DNA of 64,000 nucleotides from Bifidobacterium catenulatum PV20-2. Its GTDB lineage: Bacteria; Actinomycetota; Actinomycetes; Actinomycetales; Bifidobacteriaceae. The notes below the pieces were generated by a model that saw only the letters and a program-made list of their open reading frames with translations, was not told the DNA's origin and made no database searches. Of the stretch, positions 1-8,233 are shown in pieces. Within the stretch, counting starts at the first letter, position 1; each line of letters opens with the position of its first letter. The stretch spans positions 1,426,001 through 1,490,000 of the forward strand of contig NZ_CP007456.1 in assembly GCF_000800455.1 (NCBI RefSeq), read 5' to 3'. A program made the translations under genes and the position numbers.

Positions 1-783
1 GATTCGTCCTTCCGCGAGCGCATCGGCAAGTGTCTGGCTTTCAATGGCGTCGCCGCGGCCCGCGTTGATGATGATGGCGTCGTTTTTGAGTTTGCTGATG
101 CGTTTCGCATCGAGCAGGTGGCATGTTGCCGGGGTGGATGGTACGCACATGGCGATCACATCGGCGTATTGCAGGACGTCGTCGAAGGAATCGAAACCGA
201 CCATATGATCGACGCCCGGCGCTTCGACGGAGGGATTACGGCGAATGCCGATGGTTGTCATTCCGACGTTTTTGCAGAGTCGTGCGAAGTGTGATCCGAT
301 GTCGCCGATTCCGATGATGAGCGCAGTTTTGCCGTTGGGGCTGATGGCGCGGCCCGCGTCCTGCCACATGGCGTTCGGGTTGCTTGCCGCGTAGATGTGC
401 AGGTTTTTCATGATGGCCCACATCATGGCGAACATGTGTTCGGAGACACTTTGTCCGTAGGTTCCGGTGGCATTGGTGAGCATGGATCCGGGCTGCAGGA
501 TGCCGGGTCGCTGGTATTTGTCGACGCCGGCGCTCCAAGTTTGCAACCATTCGAGTTTGGGGCATTGCGCGCATTCCTCGGGCGCGATGTTGCCGATGAC
601 CGCGGTGGCTTTGGCTTTGAGTTCCTCCGGTACTGCGGCGGTCCAGCTCATGCTTCCCCGTTGGGTCGAATCGCCGACGAATTCCTGTGGTATGTCTTTC
701 GCGGCACGTATGAATTGCGCACGTTCGGATTCGGTCAACGGCAGGCAGTTGACGATCAGTTTGCGGTCGTTCCATATTCCCAT
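1..783 (-). CDS. D-2-hydroxyacid dehydrogenase (3' end outside window)
   Basis: The frame is open from an ATG at 783 to the window edge (261 codons), so the protein is partial at its C-terminus. It reads as an NAD-dependent D-isomer-specific 2-hydroxyacid dehydrogenase. The N-terminal substrate domain contains LEWLQTWSAGVD. It is followed by a Rossmann nucleotide-binding segment (ALIIGIGDIGSHFARLCK, a GxGxxG type turn) and by CVPSTPATCHLLD and IINAGRGDAI, which match the family pattern around the catalytic Arg. The His/Glu end of the active site would lie outside the window. Substrate (phosphoglycerate, glyoxylate, lactate) cannot be told. It is the last gene of a minus-strand group with dtd, 53 bp downstream of it. 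Confidence 0.88.
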   Translation of the reverse strand, partial: MGIWNDRKLIVNCLPLTESERAQFIRAAKDIPQEFVGDSTQRGSMSWTAAVPEELKAKATAVIGNIAPEECAQCPKLEWLQTWSAGVDKYQRPGILQPGSMLTNATGTYGQSVSEHMFAMMWAIMKNLHIYAASNPNAMWQDAGRAISPNGKTALIIGIGDIGSHFARLCKNVGMTTIGIRRNPSVEAPGVDHMVGFDSFDDVLQYADVIAMCVPSTPATCHLLDAKRISKLKNDAIIINAGRGDAIESQTLADALAEGRI

Positions 784-836
784 GCGTTTTACCCTATGGC
801 AATCGTCGGATATAGGGTTTCACGTTGGGTTCTGGG

Positions 837-1316
837 TCAGACGCCGAGTTCGTCGGTGTCAAAGATGATGGTGACCGGACCGTCGTTGGCGAGCCGCACG
901 CGCATGTGGGAGCCGAATCGTCCTTCTTTTACTTCGAGTCCTTGTGCGCGCAGGGCGTCGTTGAATCCGTGCCATGTCTGTTCGGCGTGTGCGGGCGCTC
1001 CGGCTTTCACGAAGCTTGGGCGACTGCCTTTGCGCACGTCCGCGTATAGCGTGAATTGGGAGATGGACAGCACACTGCCGTTCACGTCGTGGATGGAACG
1101 GTTCATTTTGCCGTTCTCGTCTTCGAAGACGCGTAGGTTGGCGATTTTGCGGGCAAGCCAGTCGATTTGTTTCGCTCCGTCCGTGTCTTCCACTCCGACG
1201 AGCAGCACATAGCCGATGCCTATATGCTGTGGTTCGAATGTGGTGTCGACTTCTCCGCTTGTCTTGTCGACCACGTCGACGGATCCTTCGCTGACCTTCT
1301 GCAATACGATGCGCAT
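837..1316 (-). CDS. dtd: D-aminoacyl-tRNA deacylase
   Basis: This 159-residue protein is the usual length for DTD, a cytoplasmic enzyme that hydrolyses D-amino acids (and glycine on tRNA-Ala) off mischarged tRNA. It begins MRIVLQKVSEGSV and carries both active-site signatures: SQFTLYAD near residue 85 and NDGPVTIIF near the C-terminus (the Gly-cisPro loop). An upstream in-frame start at 1397 would add 27 residues of no family resemblance and overlap the upstream gene, so the ATG at 1316 was chosen. The alpha/beta hydrolase gene ends only 17 bp upstream, which suggests one transcript. Confidence 0.95.
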   Translation of the reverse strand: MRIVLQKVSEGSVDVVDKTSGEVDTTFEPQHIGIGYVLLVGVEDTDGAKQIDWLARKIANLRVFEDENGKMNRSIHDVNGSVLSISQFTLYADVRKGSRPSFVKAGAPAHAEQTWHGFNDALRAQGLEVKEGRFGSHMRVRLANDGPVTIIFDTDELGV

Positions 1317-1333
1317 ATTCCGTCCCGTTCTTT

Positions 1334-1993
1334 TCAGCCGGCGTAGTCGACGATGGCCTGCGTGACCTGTTTCAGATAGTCGAGCGACGTCTGCCAATCG
1401 TCCGGCACTTCGATGGAATGGTTGGCACCAGCATACGTGTGCACATGGTCGGTGAGCAGATGCGCTTTGGCGTCATCGTAGTATGGGTCGGCGTCACCTG
1501 CGCAGATTAGCGGCATCGGGCTGCCGACAGTTCCCGGCAGCGGCGCGGGAATGACCGACTTGTGCTTGTCGAATGGCGGCGGGTTGAGTACCGGGGTGAG
1601 CAGCACCACGCGCAATCCTAGTTTTGCGGAATGCGGATATGAGAGTGTGGAGAGCGATTTGGTGACGACCAGCAACTGCGGCTCCTCACCCGATTCGGCA
1701 GCATGTTCGAGCGCCGCCTTGCGCCATTCGTCGACCACGCGTTCCATGCAGGCGATCATTTCCGGAAACTCGACGCTTTCCGTCAGTTTCAGGTCGAGCC
1801 GGTCCACGAACCATCCGTTGGCCGCAAGCGCCTGCGCTGCCCAGTACAGCAGCGGTCGGTCTACGGTGTATCCAATGCCCGGCATGATGAGCACGTGCTT
1901 GCCGGTTTCGGTGTTCTTCACACGGTTCTTACCCCATGGTGTGACCGCCGGTATGACGTTTTTCGTTGTTGGTTGCGTACCGTTCTTGCCCAT
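1334..1993 (-). CDS. alpha/beta-fold hydrolase
   Basis: A protein of about 219 residues with an alpha/beta hydrolase layout: a start strand and loop (HVLIMPGIGYTVDRP), a probable nucleophile elbow (VVTKSLSTL, where the usual GxSxG is degenerate), ICAGDADPYYD with an acidic residue, and ANHSIEV carrying the likely catalytic His. Substrate is unknown. The ATG at 1993 (MGKNGTQ) is preferred over 2065 because the 24 extra residues are basic and lack family character. It lies immediately upstream of dtd and is probably co-transcribed. Confidence 0.7.
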   Translation of the reverse strand: MGKNGTQPTTKNVIPAVTPWGKNRVKNTETGKHVLIMPGIGYTVDRPLLYWAAQALAANGWFVDRLDLKLTESVEFPEMIACMERVVDEWRKAALEHAAESGEEPQLLVVTKSLSTLSYPHSAKLGLRVVLLTPVLNPPPFDKHKSVIPAPLPGTVGSPMPLICAGDADPYYDDAKAHLLTDHVHTYAGANHSIEVPDDWQTSLDYLKQVTQAIVDYAG

Positions 1994-2070
1994 GCTGTGT
2001 TTGATTCGCCTTTTCGTGTGTTCCGTCCGTCTTGGCCGGCCGTTGTGGCCGGCGTCGTTTCCCATATTGC

Positions 2071-2202
2071 ATGCTAGGCGGCGCCGGCTACAATCGTTTC
2101 CGTCAGTTCACCACGCATTGGTTGCCGAACTACGGACCGACCTATTACGCCGCTTTCGTGCACGATCCGGAAGGCAACAACATCGAGGCCATGCTCACCT
2201 GA
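2071..2202 (+). pseudogene. C-terminal remnant of a VOC/glyoxalase-family protein
   Basis: A 43-codon reading frame ends with YYAAFVHDPEGNNIEAM, which matches the last beta strands of vicinal-oxygen-chelate (glyoxalase/bleomycin resistance) proteins, including the metal-ligand region D-P-[ED]-G-N-x-[IL]-E. The first half of the fold, with the first metal ligand, is absent. No ribosome-binding site is apparent. It is probably the tail of a deleted gene at the junction between backbone and accessory patch. Confidence 0.6.
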
Positions 2203-2254
2203 GTGTCCGACAGCTCAACAGCGACAAAACCAGATCCCGCCATACGTAATGTTC

Positions 2255-2440
2255 TCATGGCGGGACCTGCCATATTCCCAGAGAATCAAACATCTCAGCA
2301 GCCGTGTGGAAACGCGGGCCGTTCTCCGCTGAATATTCATGGACTTCCCGCAAGGCAGAAAACGTATCAGTAGGAACGGCGCTCTGTTGAGGAAGGTCTA
2401 ATGAAAGTCGGAACTCGTACGCGTCTGGATTGGAACACAT
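2255..2440 (-). pseudogene. Truncated RelB/DinJ-type antitoxin C-terminus
   Basis: A 61-codon frame. Its second half (PTDTFSALREVHEYSAENG followed by RFHTAAEMFDSLGI) resembles the toxin-binding tail of RelB/DinJ antitoxins, which end in [LM]FD-x-LGI. The ribbon-helix-helix DNA-binding N-terminus is missing and no toxin gene follows. A GGGGGA stretch lies 6 nt before the ATG, so translation is possible. It could be a relic or an orphan anti-toxin decoy. Assignment rests on tail similarity only. Confidence 0.4.
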
Positions 2441-2461
2441 GTGATCCCCCCTTAGCCCTGG

Positions 2462-2659
2462 TTACTTGAACAGGTCGAACAGGCTGAACGTGGTCTTCTT
2501 GTAGACCGTGTTGTACAGCTTGCGCTTGGGATGCAGCCATCCCAAGCCCTTCTTGCCGTAGCCGGGGATCAACGCTTTCTTGACCGCGCGGGTGGCACGG
2601 CCTTTCGTGCGCGCGGACAGGCTCTTCTTCCAGCTGGGTTTCCTCATCCCGTATTTCAT
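2462..2659 (-). CDS. Small basic conserved protein
   Basis: The 65-residue product is very basic (KPSWKKSLSARTKG, KKALIPGYGKKGLGW) and ends TTFSLFDLFK. It starts at an ATG with an AGAGG ribosome-binding site 7 nt upstream. The layout, a Lys/Arg-rich N-terminal half followed by a GYGKKG-x-GW stretch, resembles short proteins often seen in mobile or phage-associated loci, but no function can be assigned. The basic charge would allow nucleic-acid binding. It sits between the antitoxin relic and the DUF2075 gene on the same strand. Confidence 0.6.
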   Translation of the reverse strand: MKYGMRKPSWKKSLSARTKGRATRAVKKALIPGYGKKGLGWLHPKRKLYNTVYKKTTFSLFDLFK

Positions 2660-2752
2660 GACAGCCTCTTTTCGGACAGTTATGTATCGCTCAACATTGC
2701 ATACGCATCGGCTGGATAAACTCAAAGATGAACATCAAGTACAGTCAAGCAA

Positions 2753-4891
2753 TTACTTACTGGCAGCTTCTTTGAGAGCGGCCTGCAGTTCAGGATCAAC
2801 GGCGAATAAATACAATCCATGCACACCGCGTTTGAGCAGAACATTCAGTTCATTACGCAGATTGGATTGCGCGTAGCTGATTGAGCCATTCCTCTTACTC
2901 ACTGCACGTTTATTACAACTTGCCTTTTCGTTAAAAACGATTTTCCCTTCGCGATAGGTAACCGACGGTCCAATGATGACACCTACATAATTAAGATCAA
3001 ACCCCTGAATAGAGAACGTTGATCCCACTTCATTAAGCGTATGCGGACTTTCCGCCCAGACAGCATCTAGGGAAAGACCCTTATCCCCTACCTTGATTTC
3101 GTAATTCCATGGATGACAGAAATAATCAGCTCTTCCATCAAAATTAAACGCATCGTATCCTCTCTGCATTCCCGGAGCCGCTCCCATGCGCCATACTCCC
3201 TGTGCATCGCAATGCATCTCAACATTCCAGAGACCATCGGGACTGGAATCGTTAATTTTGCCGCCCTTATACTCCCAATCATACGTAGCAACCACACGAG
3301 AAAGCCCGCATCCGTCAACGCCTGAAGCCTTTAGAGATGCCTTCTTCTTTATGGCTTTAAACAGTTCAACCGGAGAATCGAATACTCTGATTTCAAATGG
3401 CTCGCGGACATATTCGCCTGTTTCTCTATCCTTCTCCCCAATGTCTTGAGGAATACGACCTATTCTCTTACCATCAGCGAAATCATCAATCCATCGAATC
3501 GTCGCATCATCCGCAGCAATGCGAAATTGCCTATGCAAGCATATGCGACTTAGCAAATAGTGATCACCCCACATATTCAATGGCACAAATCGCTCCAACT
3601 GCCCGCTATAGCCAGCAGCAGTTTTTTGCACGTCGCTTTCTGCTTGCTGCGGAAAAAGCATGTCCTGACCCTCTTCGCTCCAACGCTGCGAAGTTTGCAA
3701 AATCTGATTCGGGTCGAATACCGCAATAACCACTTTCGCGCGACGCAATAAATCGTGCAGCATGTTCTTGCCCGAGTATCCTTGGTCACCCTGCGTCAAC
3801 AGCAGATGAGCTTCATCAACAAGCACTACATCGGCTTTGCCTCGGGGCTTGTCCGCAATAGCTCGATTACTTGTTGTTTTCTCACTAAATCGATTGATGA
3901 ATTGACTCGGTTTAAGAGCCACCTCGCCAAAATGTTTCTGCAAACCTAATTTGCTTGCAATTTGGTTATAGACGTGCATTTGCTGGTTATGGTTGACAAG
4001 AATATATGCTTTTCTGCGATTTTCCTTACTGATTTTTAGTGATGAATCGCTTTCCAGAATATCTTCATCATCTTCGTCATTGATGCGCCCATTGATATCC
4101 ATTTCTGTTGCTATGCGATAAAACAGGTGACTTAGCAAAACCGTCTTTCCAGTACCCGCAACGCCTTGCACGAAAATCAGTCTCGATAAACCGGAATCGG
4201 CTGAATCACCAGAGCCGGCAAGAGCTTCAGAAAGCGCGTCCATAATCGATTCCTCCGCAGCTATCTGATCATCACTCAATTGGTGAAAAGGCGATGCTTT
4301 AAAAAGTGCAGAATCGCGAATAATCTCCTCAGCCGGAAATAGTTCCGGATTCTGTCGGTTCAGTTCCAGCCAGATGTCCGAGAAAATCTGGTTGAATTCA
4401 TCCTGCGTATAGTAGTCGCCTTGCGCATTGGTGCGACGATTGTTCAAATTCTTGACTGCATCAGAGCCAAGAAGATAATGCATCAGCCGGTTCTCCACGT
4501 CCAAAGTCAGAGATTTGTTGAAATGCGGATTGCCAATGACATACTGCCACACAGAACGAGCGTCGCTCTGCAAATTTTCTTGAAATTCCTTCCAATCAAC
4601 TCTCGTTTTGGGATCTTCCCTCAGATGCTGCATTGTTCGACTACGAATATTATTCGTCTCTCCCACATACACCGTATATTCGGGACGTAAAGTATGCTGA
4701 TTCCTCTTCTTTGAATGAACCACATACACCGTTGGATAATCGAAAATATAGTGCAAAGTCTCACGCTCGACAGCAGATAATGTCTCGTATCCTAATTGCT
4801 CGACAAAGGCTTTCTCTATTTCTGCCTTGTCATCAATGCTCTGATAAGGCAAATCTATAATGATTGGCTTTGGAAGCGCGCTCTTCGTCAT
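2753..4891 (-). CDS. GIY-YIG nuclease/DUF2075 SF1-like ATPase
   Basis: About 712 residues. The N-terminus has a GIY-YIG-type core (YVVHSKK... then YTVYVGETNNIRSRTMQHL, residues ~40-85). The centre is a DUF2075 (COG3410) helicase-like ATPase with Walker A GVAGTGKTVL (~residue 245), Walker B VVLVDEAHLLL (~355) and downstream motifs (FDPNQILQ, STFSIQGFDLNYVGVIIG). DUF2075 is related to superfamily-1 helicases and the schlafen group-3 ATPase module; substrate unknown. GC content is clearly lower than the flanks, which suggests acquisition. The start is uncertain: ATG at 4891 was taken, and GTG at 4906 is possible. A MazG-like gene is divergent 59 bp away, and this pairing suggests a shared, possibly defensive, role. 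Confidence 0.85.
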   Translation of the reverse strand: MTKSALPKPIIIDLPYQSIDDKAEIEKAFVEQLGYETLSAVERETLHYIFDYPTVYVVHSKKRNQHTLRPEYTVYVGETNNIRSRTMQHLREDPKTRVDWKEFQENLQSDARSVWQYVIGNPHFNKSLTLDVENRLMHYLLGSDAVKNLNNRRTNAQGDYYTQDEFNQIFSDIWLELNRQNPELFPAEEIIRDSALFKASPFHQLSDDQIAAEESIMDALSEALAGSGDSADSGLSRLIFVQGVAGTGKTVLLSHLFYRIATEMDINGRINDEDDEDILESDSSLKISKENRRKAYILVNHNQQMHVYNQIASKLGLQKHFGEVALKPSQFINRFSEKTTSNRAIADKPRGKADVVLVDEAHLLLTQGDQGYSGKNMLHDLLRRAKVVIAVFDPNQILQTSQRWSEEGQDMLFPQQAESDVQKTAAGYSGQLERFVPLNMWGDHYLLSRICLHRQFRIAADDATIRWIDDFADGKRIGRIPQDIGEKDRETGEYVREPFEIRVFDSPVELFKAIKKKASLKASGVDGCGLSRVVATYDWEYKGGKINDSSPDGLWNVEMHCDAQGVWRMGAAPGMQRGYDAFNFDGRADYFCHPWNYEIKVGDKGLSLDAVWAESPHTLNEVGSTFSIQGFDLNYVGVIIGPSVTYREGKIVFNEKASCNKRAVSKRNGSISYAQSNLRNELNVLLKRGVHGLYLFAVDPELQAALKEAASK

Positions 4892-4950
4892 ATGCTCATT
4901 ATGCACCCGAGAGAGGCCTTCAGAAAAGATTCGACATACACTTACGTATT

Positions 4951-5274
4951 ATGATTTCCGATTCAAGCATCAACGCGATCCGTAAATTCGTAGCAGAGCG
5001 GGACTGGTCTCAATTCCACACTCCCGGCAATCTTGCCAAATCTATCAGCATTGAGGCCGCAGAACTTCTGGAATGTTTTCAATGGAACGACGAGCCACAA
5101 GACAGCAATATCGAACATATTCATGAGGAAATAGCAGATGTACTCATGTATTGCATCATGCTATCTGACAAATTTGGATTTGACCTTGACGAGATAATCC
5201 TCGATAAGCTTGCGAAGAATGCTCAGAGATATCCGGTTGAATTTGCCTACGGCAATAGTAATAAAGCCAATTGA
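4951..5274 (+). CDS. MazG-like nucleotide pyrophosphohydrolase
   Basis: 107 residues, the size of single-domain MazG-like enzymes that cleave NTPs to NMP and pyrophosphate. It shows the all-alpha NTP-PPase metal motif: SIEAAELLECFQW (ExxE at residues ~31-34) followed by EEIADVLMYCIMLSDKFG (ExxxD). Starting at 4864 would add an unrelated segment that overlaps the divergent gene. No Shine-Dalgarno precedes the ATG. A TACACT hexamer at 4937-4942 sits where a -10 box would place the transcript start at the ATG, so a leaderless mRNA is plausible. It is paired divergently with the GIY-YIG/DUF2075 ATPase. Confidence 0.85.
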   Translation: MISDSSINAIRKFVAERDWSQFHTPGNLAKSISIEAAELLECFQWNDEPQDSNIEHIHEEIADVLMYCIMLSDKFGFDLDEIILDKLAKNAQRYPVEFAYGNSNKAN

Positions 5275-5752
5275 CGCTGTATATACGTTCGTAAGTAACA
5301 CCTGAATAGTTGCACGCTGCCCAATCCGCATTCACCATGAGCCATGTTTTCTTCGCGAGCGCGACGGGCTTTCAACAGATAGGATCTGCTTCCAGGTTAG
5401 TAATTCGTCAGAATGCGTCCGCGCGCCTTCACGCACTCTCAGCACTCTCATGCATCTACATCTCAATTACATACTTTGTCACTCATGCAGCATGTTCAAT
5501 CGCCAAAGAATGTACAGTCCTTTATATCAGCGCCCATCCAAGGCTACGTTTACGTCCTGAAATGCGGTGGGCCTCTTTTCTATCTCATTGCTGCTACGAG
5601 TAGCAGCAACAGCTTCCAAGTCTCTTGGCAATGCTCAAATCCAGGGTCTCTTCCTTCCACCAAGCCGCATAGGCATGTATAAATCAACCAATACCCGCCT
5701 TCTCTGAACTACACTGTTCCTAGAAGAATTTCCGTGTTGAAAGGGATAAACG
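5275..5752. other. Gene-free intergenic region
   Basis: About 480 bp without a convincing gene. Short open frames here lack ribosome-binding sites and recognisable composition. The last 40 bp carry the promoter and leader of the next gene, with AAAGGG 7 nt before its ATG. No tRNA, repeat or terminator hairpin was noticed. Confidence 0.5.
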
Positions 5753-6199
5753 ATGACGCGCAAAGGTGGATTTCTGAGGGGAATCGTCGCATCGGCGGCG
5801 ACCTATGCCGTCAAAACGGCGGTCGACATTGCGGCCAATCCAGAAAACATGCAGAAGGTGGCGCAGCTTGTCAGCGAACAACAGGTAGGCAGCAAGCTTA
5901 AGCAGGCCGCTGCGAACATGCATCTGCCGGCCGCGCTTAGCCCATCCGCAAGAGTCGCCAAGCAGCTTGACGCCATTGAGGAGACACTGGAGCAATACGC
6001 CGACCAATTTCCCGTAAACGCACCAGTCGAACGATGGAAGAGTACCCTGCAAAGCCTTCGTCTTATGGACACCATGAACAGATCCACAACCGGCAGCGAG
6101 CATAAGATCCGCTTGGAAAAGCTCCAGGCACAAACCGAGGCCCTGTTCAACGAGATCTTCCAAGCTCTCGACTCGGGCGATGCCCAGATCGAAGACTGA
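5753..6199 (+). CDS. Uncharacterised protein, upstream partner of the next gene
   Basis: A 148-residue soluble protein with no recognised domain. It begins MTRKGGFLRGIVASAATYAVKT, a short amphipathic or weakly hydrophobic stretch, and continues as helix-rich sequence (residues 85-148 resemble a coiled coil: LRLMDTMNRSTTGSEHKIRLE). AAAGGG lies 7 nt before the ATG, and no obvious terminator separates it from the next gene 102 bp on, so the two may be one unit. Confidence 0.7.
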   Translation: MTRKGGFLRGIVASAATYAVKTAVDIAANPENMQKVAQLVSEQQVGSKLKQAAANMHLPAALSPSARVAKQLDAIEETLEQYADQFPVNAPVERWKSTLQSLRLMDTMNRSTTGSEHKIRLEKLQAQTEALFNEIFQALDSGDAQIED

Positions 6200-6301
6200 C
6201 CACTTCCCCGCCGCTTTCATACCTGTCCCCCGCCACTCCCAAACGCACCGATGCGTCTGCCGGTCGTATACTGCTACCAAGTGGATTTGAAGGAAATAAC
6301 C

Positions 6302-7669
6302 ATGATCGACGCCGATTCCAACGAACTCATCCCATTCGAAGGCGGAGACGGTGATGCAGATGCCAGCACCGGGAACAACAATCCCGACGACACGCAAAGC
6401 GTCACCATCATCCAAGACGAACAAGGCATCGTCTTCCTCGGCGACGCCGGTACCATAGATCTCTGGCTCAAGGATGAGGGCTTCGATTCCAAAGCGTTCA
6501 CAGCCAAAGCCATACAGACCATCTCGTCGGCCAGCAAAGGCGCACAAACGGTCGGCAACGCCATGTCCGAAAGCGGACGTTGGGTAAAACTCACCAAGGA
6601 ATCGGCTGAGCTGGTTGCCAAATACGGCAAGAACTGTAAGAAGGGACCGTTCCAAGCCGGTGTTGTACGGCAACCGAACGGACACATCATCAAACATCTG
6701 CAATTCACCCAGCCAAGGCAGCTCAGCCCCGCCATGCTCACCGGCATCAGCGGCGTCATGGCACAGATGGCACTGGAACAGGCCGTCTCCGAGATCACCG
6801 ATTATCTGAAGGAAATCGATGCGAAGCTCGACGACCTGCTGCGCGATCAGAAGGATCAGACCGTCAGCAAGCTCGCCGGAATCTCCCACATGATTGACGA
6901 AACCATGCTCATCTACCAGCAAGTCGGTTCAATCAGCGAGACCACATGGTCTAAGGTGTCAGGCTGCCCGCAAGACATCGCCACCCTCCAAGCGTACGCG
7001 ATCGCCAAAATCAAGGGCCTCACCGAGAAGGTGGAACGCGAGCAGGATCCCAAGCAGGTTCGCCCGTTGACCCAGCAGATTCGTCAGGAGATTCACCAGT
7101 GGCTGGGTATGCTCGCATCCGCGGTCAAGATGCAGGATCAAGTCTCCTGCATCGAGCTCGCGCGCGTATGTCAGGAGGAGCCGGAACAGTTCGAAGCACA
7201 CAAGAAGGGCATCGTGCTTGCCAGGAACAAGCGTCTTGCGGAAATCGAGCAGTCACTCAACGCATTGGGCAGGCAACTGGAAACGAAGGCTGGAATCGTA
7301 GGTGGGAAGGTGCTGCTGAACCCATACAGTTCACCTCATGCCATTGCCAACATCGAAAGCATTACCAGTGATCTCAATGCATTCGCCAGCACATTGCAAC
7401 TTGAGCACATTCATCTGCATGTCGAAGACGGTCCCACCTGGATCGAAGCCGCAGGCAAAGCCGTAGACGACACCGGCAAGGCCTTGCAGAATGCCAGGCA
7501 GCAGACCGCACACGCCGTCCAAGACGTCGGCAATGCGATAGCGAAAGGCGCTCAGGACGCAGGCGCCGGAATCGCCGACGGAGTGCAGCAGTTTGGCAAA
7601 GGAATAGCAGACGGATTGAAACAGCTCCCGGAAATCAAACTGCCCAAGTTCGGACGAAGCAAGAAATAG
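6302..7669 (+). CDS. Uncharacterised helix-rich protein with amphipathic C-terminal repeats
   Basis: About 455 residues, starting at an ATG with GAAGGAAA 6 nt upstream; the earlier in-frame ATG at 6251 lacks a site. The N-terminus is acidic (FEGGDGDADASTGNNN). The middle is alpha-helical (MALEQAVSEITDYLKEIDAKLDDLL in part). The last ~70 residues are repetitive amphipathic helix (DVGNAIAKGAQDAGAGIADG, then FGKGIADGLKQL) before a Pro/Lys-rich end. There is no signal peptide. The tail looks like a membrane- or lipid-binding helix, but this is inference only. It probably works with the 148-residue protein upstream. Confidence 0.75.
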   Translation: MIDADSNELIPFEGGDGDADASTGNNNPDDTQSVTIIQDEQGIVFLGDAGTIDLWLKDEGFDSKAFTAKAIQTISSASKGAQTVGNAMSESGRWVKLTKESAELVAKYGKNCKKGPFQAGVVRQPNGHIIKHLQFTQPRQLSPAMLTGISGVMAQMALEQAVSEITDYLKEIDAKLDDLLRDQKDQTVSKLAGISHMIDETMLIYQQVGSISETTWSKVSGCPQDIATLQAYAIAKIKGLTEKVEREQDPKQVRPLTQQIRQEIHQWLGMLASAVKMQDQVSCIELARVCQEEPEQFEAHKKGIVLARNKRLAEIEQSLNALGRQLETKAGIVGGKVLLNPYSSPHAIANIESITSDLNAFASTLQLEHIHLHVEDGPTWIEAAGKAVDDTGKALQNARQQTAHAVQDVGNAIAKGAQDAGAGIADGVQQFGKGIADGLKQLPEIKLPKFGRSKK

Positions 7670-7780
7670 GTTGGAGAATCACGGCGTGAGCTAGGAGTAT
7701 GTCCGACTTAAAAAAACGTTGCTCCCAGTCCACCTTTTAATGGTCTGCATGCCTTTCAGCCAGCAACTCCGTTCTTCGCT

Positions 7781-7825
7781 ATCCGCAACCATCCTCATCG
7801 ACGAATCATGAGCGAAATCCGAAGC
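7781..7825. repeat. 45-bp direct repeat, left copy flanking HepT/MntA
   Basis: It matches 8604-8648 at 40 of 45 positions in the same orientation. Read on the minus strand in one frame both copies encode a similar peptide (ASDFAHDSSMRMVADSE here, ASDFANDLLMRMIADEE in the other), so both are probably pieces of one small coding sequence. Confidence 0.7.
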
Positions 7826-7831
7826 CGCCGC

Positions 7832-8224
7832 TCAGATCCGTGGCACATCGAAAGGATCCTTCTTTGTAAGCCGCACCCGCGCCTGTTTCTCCACATATGG
7901 TTGCAGCGTCGTCAACACCTGCGGCACCTCGTGGGTTACGGCATAATACAAACGATCAAAATCAAGCCCGTCATAATCATGGGCAATCCAATCGCGCATG
8001 CCGCTCACACCACGCCATGGAACACCGGAATCTGACTCGCGGAATTCTTTCGAAAGCTTCTTGACATGCTCCCCCGCTCTGGCAATCGCCATAGCCACGG
8101 CATTCTGCTTCTCATCATTCTCAGCGAATTCCTCAGAGCTCAGCCCTCCTAGGAATCGTTGCGCATCATGAAGCGCGCGAACTATCGCGACGATATGCAG
8201 GACGTCTTTTTCAGTCGTTTTCAT
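7832..8224 (-). CDS. hepT: HepT-like toxin (DUF86)
   Basis: 130 residues with the HEPN RNase motif of the HepT family, RDWIAHDY (R-x4-6-H-x-Y) near residue 77, in the usual all-helical context. HepT proteins are RNases held inactive by AMPylation from the partner nucleotidyltransferase MntA. The ATG at 8224 has GAGGTG 5 nt upstream, better than the GTG at 8230. The partner gene ends 9 bp upstream. In HepT/MntA modules the order MntA then HepT is common. Confidence 0.88.
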   Translation of the reverse strand: MKTTEKDVLHIVAIVRALHDAQRFLGGLSSEEFAENDEKQNAVAMAIARAGEHVKKLSKEFRESDSGVPWRGVSGMRDWIAHDYDGLDFDRLYYAVTHEVPQVLTTLQPYVEKQARVRLTKKDPFDVPRI

Positions 8225-8233
8225 AAGCACACC

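Noticed and set aside
5720..6922. 400-codon minus-strand open frame
   Set aside because: It lies opposite two plus-strand genes with ribosome-binding sites; it has no start signal and an odd composition, so it is a shadow.
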